Part shown: piece after piece, positions 58,066 through 64,000 of the stretch
How positions within the stretch are numbered: the first letter of the stretch is position 1
Layout of the letters: every line of letters starts with the position of its first letter
Assembly: GCF_001984575.1 (NCBI RefSeq)
Contig: NZ_LZNS01000001.1
Location: forward strand, 186,001-250,000
Direction: 5' to 3'
From: Streptomyces sp. MP131-18
Lineage (GTDB): Bacteria > Actinomycetota > Actinomycetes > Streptomycetales > Streptomycetaceae
Length of the DNA: 64,000 nt
Position numbers and translations under genes: made by a program
Notes under the pieces: generated by a model
Seen by the model: only the letters and a program-made list of their open reading frames with translations
Database searches by the model: none
Told to the model about the DNA's origin: nothing

Positions 58066-61000
58066 GTGGGGCTACGGGGCGGGGCTGCGGACAAGGCGGG
58101 CAACCGGTACGAGGACTGGTGGACCGCGCTGAGAGTGGCGGACCTGCTGCGAGGACGGGCGTCGCGGATCCGCCTGGAGCCCCTGGGGGTTGCGGGCGCC
58201 GGGATCGAGTTCGAGATCGAGGAGGCCGATAGCACCTGGTGCGAGCAGGTGAAGGACGTTCCCTCGAAGAGGGCTTGGAGCCTGGACGCTGCAGGGAAGA
58301 TCCTCAAGGCGGTCATGGGTCATCTTGCAGCGGGCAAGAAGGTCCGTCTCGTGCTGTCCACAGGAGCTCCCGAGCTGCATGAACTTGCCCAACGTGCCCG
58401 GGCGGCCGAAACGCTCGCCGAGTTCGAGGGGATCATCACCAGGGCACAGCTTCCCCAGTTCGTACAGGCACTCGGGAACTGGTCCGTGAACGGGGTACCG
58501 GTCGACCGGGAGACTGGCTGGCGGTACCTGCAGGCTGTGTACGTGGAGCACCATCCTCCGGAGACCCTACGCCGCTTGGTGACCTCGGCCTATGAGCTGC
58601 TGTTCGTCGGGGATCCAGAGGTCATCGTCAAGCAGTTGAGGGGCTATCTCGACGAGCACCTTCACCAGCGCCTCAGCGGCCCGCAAATCCGCCGCCGCCT
58701 TCTGACTGTGCCAGGCGTGCGCCCGCGTCTGCTGGCCGGTGATGCTGGAACGCTCGAGGCCCTGGCCGGGACCGTAGAGCGCTTCGTGCGGCGTGTACGG
58801 CGGGACACGCCTGAGTTCGGGATGGCCGCTCGCCCGCACGCGGAGCAGCTGTACCAGCGCTTGGTGGCGGAGGATGGCCCTCAGGTAGTTGTCTGCGAGG
58901 GCGGTGCCGGTCTAGGGAAGTCGACGGTCGTCGCCGATGTCCTGACCCGGATTTCCGCGCGAGGATGGCCGGTGGCCGCGGTCCGCATGGATGGCGCCGA
59001 TCCGAGCATGCAAACGGCAATGGACCTTGGGGCCAAGATGTCCCTGCCCGACTCACCAGCGGTGCTACTGGCTGGGGTCGCGGACGGGGACCCAGCCCTG
59101 CTGCTGATCGACCAGCTGGATGCGGTCAGCACTTACAGCGGCAGGATGTCGGACGCCTACGAGGCGGTTGAGGACGTGCTGGCGCAGCTGTCCGCCGCCC
59201 CAACCGTCAAGGTGCTCTTGGTCGCCCGCAGCGTCGACATCCATAACGATCCGAGGCTGACGAAACTAGTGACCGACCACGCCCGGACAGAACGGTTCCC
59301 CCTCAGCATTCTCGACTTGGAGCACGTGCGCACGGTCCTAGCCGCCGGTGGCACGGATCCCGACAGCCTAGGGCCGGTGACGCTGGAGCTGTTGCGGACT
59401 CCCTTGCACCTGTCGGTCTTCAGTCGCCTGTCACCCTCTGCGCGCGCGGCTTCATACCGGACTTTGCCAGAGCTGTACGCGCGCTACACCGATGAGGTCC
59501 GCGAGAGAGTCGAGCAGCAGCTCGGAGCACTGGACTGGGCCGGGATCACCGGGGCGCTATGCGCTTACATGAGCGAGACCGAGAAACTCCAGGCCACGGT
59601 CGCCCTGCTCGACGACTTTCCCCGTCAGCAGGTCAGGGCTTTGGAGTCGCATGGCGTGTTGGTGCGCGACGCGGAAGAGATCGGGTTCTTCCACGAGACC
59701 TACTTCGATTTCCTCTTCGCCCGGGCCTTCGTCGCCAAGCGGGAGGACATCCACGATTTTCTGGCCACTTCCGGCCAGTACCTGTTCCGGCGGGCCCAGA
59801 CCCGGCAGATCCTCGAGCACCTCGCTGGCACGGACGGTGAACGGTTCCGCACTACGGTGGCCCGGCTCCTGGGGTCTGATCGGATCCGCGCGCACCTGCA
59901 CGATGTGATCCTCACGGTGCTCGGGCAGCTCGACGCCGAGCTGCCGGACTGGCAGGCCATCGAACCGGTCGCCTGGAGCCAAGCCCCCGTGGCGGGTAAG
60001 GTCCGCAGTCTGCTGGCCCGGCCGCAGTGGTTCGACGCGGCCGACAAGGGGCAAAGGTGGGAACGCTGGCTGAGCACACGAACAACCGCCGATGCGGCGT
60101 TCGGGGAGCTACTGTCCGTCGCGCGGCACCGACCCCAGCGTGCTGCGGAACTCTTGCGCCCGTACGTGGGTACCACCTCGCAGTGGCAGCGCAGGTTGGT
60201 GGCGCTGATCGAGTGGGCACTCACGCCTGAAATCGTCGCTCTTGCCGCCGATCTGATCGAGTACGGGCACGCGGACGAGATTCGGGGGCCGATCGCGGTC
60301 AACAGCGACTTCTGGTCGCTCCTCTATGGCCTTTCCGAGACCGATCCTGCTCCCGCCGCGCGCCTTGTCGGCGCCTACCTACGCCGTCACCTCGCTCGTG
60401 CGCGCGCCAACGGATCCGGCGACCCCTTCGCCTCCAACCACTTGTCCACGCATTCCCAGGTGGCCGATACAGTCCTTTCCCGCATTGCGCAGGCCGAGCC
60501 GGAAGCCTACGTCGACCAGGTTCTGCCCTTTGTCATCGACGTGGCCACCGCTGGCAATACGGACCGCACCGGCTCTCACGGGCTCGGTGGCCGCTGGGCC
60601 TACCGTCACGTGGGCGGCCATAGCGTCGATACGGCCTTGCTGGCTGCCCTTGACACGGCACTACGTTCCTTGCCCGAGATCGCCCCGGCTGCCGCTGACA
60701 GCGCTCTGCGACGACTGACCGTCTCGCTGGTCCAGGAACTGCGCTTCCTCACCTGCCGTCTGCACACTGCCATGGAACAGCCCGATGAGGCGATCGCCTG
60801 GCTCCTGACCGATCAGCGCAACCTGAGACTGGGGTGGCTGGACAGCCCGGGCTGGGCTTCACGTGAACTCATCGAGACCACCACGCCGCACTGCAAGAAC
60901 GAGACGCTGGATCACCTGGTCACCGTGTTGCTCGGCTATTACCCGACATGGGAGCGCCAACGCCAGAAGTGGCAGGCCAGTGCATGGGGCTGGTCCCAGT

Positions 61001-62487
61001 ACGAGCTCCTGTCGGCGATCTGCCCCTCTCGCCGCAGCGAAGAGGTACGCCGCCGGCTCGACGAATGGAAGCGCAAATTCCCCGGCCGGGTTCCGTCGCC
61101 ACCAAAACCGATCCAGACCGAGTTCATCGGCTCGCCGATCAACGACCATGCGGCCCGGCACATGACCGACAACCAGTGGCGCCGCGCCCTGGACAAGTAC
61201 GCTCAGCCCCAGCCCGAACAGTTCTGGCCTCGCCGAGGCGGAGTCCACGAACTCGCCCGAACACTAGGCAGCCGCGCGCAACAGGAACCCCACCGTTTCA
61301 CCGACTTCGCCCTCACTCTCGGCCCGGGCTCACCAGCCGCTTACCTCAGCGCAATCGTGGGATCGGTCACGCCCCACCTGGACACCGAGCGCTGGGAACA
61401 ACTGCTCCTTCACACACACCGGGCCCTCCGCTCCGAGGCTGCGTCCACGGTCTGCCGCACTCTGCAGTCGGCCCCACAGCACTTCACTTCTGCTCTGCTT
61501 CCAGCCCTCGACAGCTACACCACAGACCCTCACCCCGAGCACGACATCCGCGACCCCGATGCCGAAGGAACGCGGACGGATCTACTGACCGCCGGCATGA
61601 ACGCCACCCGAGGTCAGGTGGCACTCACCGTTGCCGCCCTGCTCTTCCACGACAGCCGACACCTGCATATGCTGACGCCTCTGGTCACCCGTCTGGCCAA
61701 CGATCCCGTGCTCGCCGTGCGAACCTGCGCCGCCGAAGCCGTACTCGCCCTGCTCAACCACGATCCTCAGACTGCGCTCGACATCGCTGAACAGCTTCTG
61801 ACCCACCAGGACACCAATGTCCACAATGCCCCCACCACCCAACAACTGCTCATCCACGCCCTGGTCCGCGATCGCTCGCGCTTCGCCCCCCACCTCAACC
61901 GCGCGCTCCAAGGCACTCAAGGAGCGGCCGAACTCGCAGGACAGACCTGGGCCATTGTCGCCATCCAGGGATGCCTCACCGCAGGGCTTCCCATGGATGT
62001 GCAAGAACTCAGCGACACTGCCCGCCGCGGCGCGGCGGCGGTCTTCGCGCACCATATCGACCACTACCCACACCTCATCCCTCTGTTCAGCGATGACGAC
62101 GCCAAGGTCCGCGAAAACGCCGCCCTGGGCATGAGACAGTCCTTCGACCTGCTTCCTGCACAGGCCGACCAACTCGTCAGAGCTTTCCTTAACAGCCAGG
62201 CGTTTCCCGAGCACTTTGAGCATCTCGTCTCTGCGCTCTACGAGCACACTGCGCCTCTGCCTGTCGTGGCCATCGATGCCTGCGAGCGCATCATCCAGAA
62301 TTCAGGCAGGGAACTCGGAGACATCAGAACCCACCATGCCGCGGACGGCCATCATCTAGTCTCTACGGTACTCCGTCTCTACCGCCAAAATCCGCCCGCA
62401 CTAAGAACTCGGTGCCTGGACATCATCGACCTGCTCTCGCTATCAGGCGCCTACGGGCTGAACACCGCTCTGGAAAACGAACGCTGA
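58066..62487 (+). CDS. Avs-like STAND NTPase with Cap4-type nuclease N-terminus
   Basis: A 1473-aa protein from GTG 58066 (GGAGGGAG upstream). Residues about 8-130 match a PD-(D/E)XK nuclease of the Cap4/DUF4297 group: GNRYEDWW (Glu16), GIEFEIEEAD (Glu48-Glu53 region), and WCEQVKD (Gln61, Lys63). The NTPase core has Walker A GGAGLGKST (279-287) and Walker B LLLIDQLDAVS (Asp349). Residues about 480-560 are a winged-helix-like region (EIGFFHETYFDFLFARAF), and from about 600 to the end there are helical HEAT/TPR-like repeats. This is the layout of antiviral STAND proteins: repeats sense a phage product, the NTPase oligomerises, and the nuclease cuts DNA. Intact, single gene, between an integrase and an att site. 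Confidence 0.8.
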   Translation: MGLRGGAADKAGNRYEDWWTALRVADLLRGRASRIRLEPLGVAGAGIEFEIEEADSTWCEQVKDVPSKRAWSLDAAGKILKAVMGHLAAGKKVRLVLSTGAPELHELAQRARAAETLAEFEGIITRAQLPQFVQALGNWSVNGVPVDRETGWRYLQAVYVEHHPPETLRRLVTSAYELLFVGDPEVIVKQLRGYLDEHLHQRLSGPQIRRRLLTVPGVRPRLLAGDAGTLEALAGTVERFVRRVRRDTPEFGMAARPHAEQLYQRLVAEDGPQVVVCEGGAGLGKSTVVADVLTRISARGWPVAAVRMDGADPSMQTAMDLGAKMSLPDSPAVLLAGVADGDPALLLIDQLDAVSTYSGRMSDAYEAVEDVLAQLSAAPTVKVLLVARSVDIHNDPRLTKLVTDHARTERFPLSILDLEHVRTVLAAGGTDPDSLGPVTLELLRTPLHLSVFSRLSPSARAASYRTLPELYARYTDEVRERVEQQLGALDWAGITGALCAYMSETEKLQATVALLDDFPRQQVRALESHGVLVRDAEEIGFFHETYFDFLFARAFVAKREDIHDFLATSGQYLFRRAQTRQILEHLAGTDGERFRTTVARLLGSDRIRAHLHDVILTVLGQLDAELPDWQAIEPVAWSQAPVAGKVRSLLARPQWFDAADKGQRWERWLSTRTTADAAFGELLSVARHRPQRAAELLRPYVGTTSQWQRRLVALIEWALTPEIVALAADLIEYGHADEIRGPIAVNSDFWSLLYGLSETDPAPAARLVGAYLRRHLARARANGSGDPFASNHLSTHSQVADTVLSRIAQAEPEAYVDQVLPFVIDVATAGNTDRTGSHGLGGRWAYRHVGGHSVDTALLAALDTALRSLPEIAPAAADSALRRLTVSLVQELRFLTCRLHTAMEQPDEAIAWLLTDQRNLRLGWLDSPGWASRELIETTTPHCKNETLDHLVTVLLGYYPTWERQRQKWQASAWGWSQYELLSAICPSRRSEEVRRRLDEWKRKFPGRVPSPPKPIQTEFIGSPINDHAARHMTDNQWRRALDKYAQPQPEQFWPRRGGVHELARTLGSRAQQEPHRFTDFALTLGPGSPAAYLSAIVGSVTPHLDTERWEQLLLHTHRALRSEAASTVCRTLQSAPQHFTSALLPALDSYTTDPHPEHDIRDPDAEGTRTDLLTAGMNATRGQVALTVAALLFHDSRHLHMLTPLVTRLANDPVLAVRTCAAEAVLALLNHDPQTALDIAEQLLTHQDTNVHNAPTTQQLLIHALVRDRSRFAPHLNRALQGTQGAAELAGQTWAIVAIQGCLTAGLPMDVQELSDTARRGAAAVFAHHIDHYPHLIPLFSDDDAKVRENAALGMRQSFDLLPAQADQLVRAFLNSQAFPEHFEHLVSALYEHTAPLPVVAIDACERIIQNSGRELGDIRTHHAADGHHLVSTVLRLYRQNPPALRTRCLDIIDLLSLSGAYGLNTALENER

Positions 62488-62925
62488 CCCAACTGACGTC
62501 ACGTAGCCCCCTACGTCCGCCGTGACACGCCTCCCGTGCAGCGGAAAGCACCCCGGACCGGGTCATCCTGAACTTCGGCTTCCCGCGACTGACGACGCCC
62601 GGCCCGTTCAGGCGAGTCGCTCGTGCACGTGAACCAACTGGCAGGTAAGTCAGCCTCGACAGCGCCAACTGAGCGCCTGACCGAGATCAGGCATTCATTC
62701 CCGCCACGGCATATCCGGGCGTCAAGTCCTGGGCCGCATGGCTAAAGGTCGGGGCCGCCTCGAATATTGCGACGTGGGGAGCGAGTTGTTTGGATCCGAC
62801 GGACGTTTCTTGGGGACCATCTGGGGACCACACGACATGCGCAGACCTGCGCGTTACGCACCCGAGGAGGCTCTCCTCGCCTTCCTATCGTGTGCCTGAC
62901 CTGGCCAAACCTCTGGTTCGACGTG
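62488..62925. other. Non-coding end of the integrated element
   Basis: 438 bp after the STAND gene with no recognisable gene. It includes the tandem TGGGGACCA repeats at 62811-62830 about 100 bp before the tRNA fragment, a spacing that fits integrase arm sites. Confidence 0.5.
62811..62830. repeat. Tandem TGGGGACCA repeats next to attR
   Basis: TGGGGACCA at 62811-62819 and again at 62822-62830, an 11-bp period (one helical turn). They lie 96 bp before the tRNA-derived core, so they are candidate arm-type binding sites for the tyrosine integrase. Confidence 0.45.
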
Positions 62926-62968
62926 CTGGGGGTCAAGGGGTCGTGGGTTCAAATCCCGCCGTCCCGAC
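62926..62968 (+). tRNA. 3' half of tRNA-Pro(GGG), attachment-site (attR) duplicate
   Basis: CTGGGGGTCAAG is the anticodon loop (anticodon GGG) and 3' anticodon stem; GTGGGTTCAAATCCCGC is the T arm; GTCCCGAC is the 3' acceptor strand with discriminator C. The 5' half is absent: the sequence before 62926 cannot form the acceptor, D arm or 5' anticodon stem. This is therefore a partial tRNA gene left by site-specific integration into the 3' end of tRNA-Pro, not a functional tRNA. The complete gene should lie at the other end of the element, outside this window. Confidence 0.8.
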
Positions 62969-62980
62969 ACGGTGAATTGG

Positions 62981-63022
62981 CTCTGCCGCAGGTTATCTAG
63001 CCTGTGGCAGAGCCTCTTTTCG
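62981..63022 (+). terminator. Intrinsic terminator after the tRNA-Pro 3' end
   Basis: CTCTGCCGCAGG (62981-62992) pairs with CCTGTGGCAGAG (63001-63012), a 12-bp stem with one G-T pair and an 8-base loop, followed by CCTCTTTTCG. It is the native terminator of the tRNA gene and supports this side being the chromosomal side of the junction. Confidence 0.8.
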
Positions 63023-63316
63023 TTGCGTTGCTCGGGGTTGGGCGGTGTTTCTCGGGGTCCCCCCGGCAAGATCATCTCCCAGTTCTCTCCCGGCAAGCAG
63101 CGCGGCCCCCCTCTCCGCGAGGGGGCCGCTCGACGCCGGAGCCAGAGGGGGGCCATCCCGAGCAGCCCCGGCGCGCTGGGGGGTGAATACTGGCCAGTCT
63201 GGCCGGTTTAGACCACTCTACGAGACGATGTGCGCTCATCACACCCGTTTCTCATGATCCAAAAATGCACCTGGTCGGGTACAGCCTTCATGATCTTGGT
63301 CGGCTGACGTGGCGGT

Positions 63317-63580
63317 GTGCCGCCTCAGCCTCTTCCGCCCGACCCGCTCCACCTCCGTCGGCTCGCCGTCGGCGCCCGCATCCGGGAGGCGCGACTGCGG
63401 GCGAACTGCACCCAGGAGCGCCTGGACGACCTGACCGGCATCGACCGCAAGACCATCTCTCGCGTGGAGAACGGGCACACCACGCTCACCATTGACCAGC
63501 TGCTCGACATCGCGGACGCGCTCGGCGTCTCCCCGCGGGAGCTGTTGCCGGAGCATCCCCCGTCCGCGTCACCCGGGTAG
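63317..63580 (+). CDS. XRE-family helix-turn-helix regulator
   Basis: An 87-aa Cro/CI-type protein from GTG 63317: GARIREARLRANCTQERLDD followed by LTGIDRKTISRVENG, the HTH proper, then IDQLLDIADALGVSPRELLP. Whole protein is one HTH_3 domain with short tails. It is on the chromosomal side of attR. The target is unknown; such regulators often control the neighbouring genes. Confidence 0.85.
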   Translation: MPPQPLPPDPLHLRRLAVGARIREARLRANCTQERLDDLTGIDRKTISRVENGHTTLTIDQLLDIADALGVSPRELLPEHPPSASPG

Positions 63581-63612
63581 CGCCGCGCTGCCCCGGGCCG
63601 CAGCCTGGGCTC

Positions 63613-63816
63613 ATGGCCCGTCCTCGCATCGTGGTGTACCCGCCGAGTGGGGGTGGCCGGCGGGTGCGTGTGGATGACGCGATCCTGGGCCGGGCGCGGG
63701 GGCTGGGGGAGCTGCTGCGGCTGCTGCGGCAGGCGGGGATCACGCTGGATGAGGTGCGGCTGGGGGATGACGCGTCGATCGAGTGGCGGGGTGGTGGCCC
63801 GACGGCGTGGGAGTAG
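63613..63816 (+). CDS. Small hypothetical protein (67 aa)
   Basis: MARPRIVVYPPSGGGRRVRV, then GLGELLRLLRQAGITLDEVR. Compact, with a beta strand start and one amphipathic helix. It lies 32 bp after the XRE gene and overlaps the next start by one base (TAGTG). Seen often in Streptomyces beside short XRE genes; no function is known to me. Confidence 0.6.
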   Translation: MARPRIVVYPPSGGGRRVRVDDAILGRARGLGELLRLLRQAGITLDEVRLGDDASIEWRGGGPTAWE

Positions 63817-63992
63817 TGGGCGGCGGCGGCGCTTTGCGGCCGGATGGCCCGGTGGTGTGGCTGACGCTGCCGGACGGGCAGGTGGTGTCCGCGGTGGTGC
63901 GGGCCCGCAGGCGGGAGCCGCGGGCGGACTACGATCCCGAGCCCGACGGCGACCCGCTCGTGTGGCACTACCGCGGGCCGGTCGTCGTCTAA
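63816..63992 (+). CDS. Small hypothetical protein (58 aa)
   Basis: GTG 63816 shares a base with the preceding stop. VGGGGALRPDGPVVWLTLPD, then GQVVSAVVRARRREPRADYD and PLVWHYRGPVVV. Probably beta-rich. Third gene of a small XRE-led operon at the edge of the window; no family recognised. Confidence 0.5.
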   Translation: MGGGGALRPDGPVVWLTLPDGQVVSAVVRARRREPRADYDPEPDGDPLVWHYRGPVVV

Positions 63993-64000
63993 GCCCGCAC

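Noticed and set aside
62926..62968. Functional tRNA-Pro gene
   Set aside because: Upstream sequence cannot form the acceptor 5' strand, D arm or 5' anticodon stem; only the 3' half is present.
1..64000. CRISPR arrays or rRNA genes
   Set aside because: No regularly spaced repeats of 25-40 bp and no conserved rRNA segments were seen.

Overview
High-GC actinomycete DNA, most likely Streptomyces: third-position G/C bias, GTG starts, NB-ARC and STAND regulators, Streptomyces-type insertion sequences, and an integrated element at a tRNA-Pro 3' end. About 35 kb (7.0-45.4 kb) is a nearly intact biosynthetic and transport locus for a salicylate-capped, thiazoline-type nonribosomal metallophore. Its gene set resembles, from memory, the coelibactin locus of S. 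coelicolor. Both flanks are full of remnants.

Left flank (1-6.8 kb): a partial NB-ARC protein; degraded SDR, ABC-ATPase and ISL3 fragments; an intact TetR gene divergent from a truncated copy of the cluster's MFS exporter; two transposase remnants or insertions; two small hypothetical genes; and a frameshifted GNAT gene.

Core (7.0-45.4 kb): a secreted choice-of-anchor-M protein and a CobW/COG0523 GTPase (both metal-starvation type), salicylate synthase, then a minus-strand operon (salicyl-AMP ligase, 3Fe-4S ferredoxin, Opp/Nik-type ABC importer). Divergent from this is the NRPS operon: NRPS1 (ArCP-Cy-A-PCP-Cy-dead A-PCP), NRPS2 (docking-Cy-A interrupted by an MT-like domain-PCP-TE), a saccharopine-dehydrogenase-like reductase, and a thiazolinyl imine reductase fused to a methyltransferase. 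P450, type II thioesterase, three free methyltransferases, a YbtPQ/IrtAB-like ABC pair and an MFS exporter complete it. The ligase has Cys and Leu at the two positions that select salicylate over 2,3-dihydroxybenzoate. Three Cy domains and three carrier domains after the aryl carrier predict hydroxyphenyl plus three cysteine-derived rings. Five Zur-box-like sites (about 9.52, 11.07, 19.43, 38.93 and 45.99 kb) lie in the intergenic regions, so zinc starvation rather than iron is the likely main signal and the product is probably a zincophore. The MFS/ABC transport operon instead starts at a site that resembles an iron box or a TetR operator.

Right flank (44.1-49 kb): a second set of zinc-response genes in decay (Fur/Zur-family gene, L31 type B gene, second CobW-like gene, each frameshifted or deleted) around a well-preserved Zur box, a degenerate TetR gene, an IS5 fragment, one unknown gene and a broken excisionase-like gene.

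Accessory region (49-64 kb): a conflict-type locus (CU044_2847/TRYPCO1 protein, trypsin-STAND NTPase broken by frameshifts, repeat protein), a tyrosine integrase with a frameshifted excisionase-like gene, and an intact 1473-aa STAND NTPase with a Cap4-like nuclease N-terminus, which looks like an Avs-type antiphage protein. This ends at the 3' half of tRNA-Pro(GGG) with its terminator (attR), followed by an XRE regulator and two small genes.
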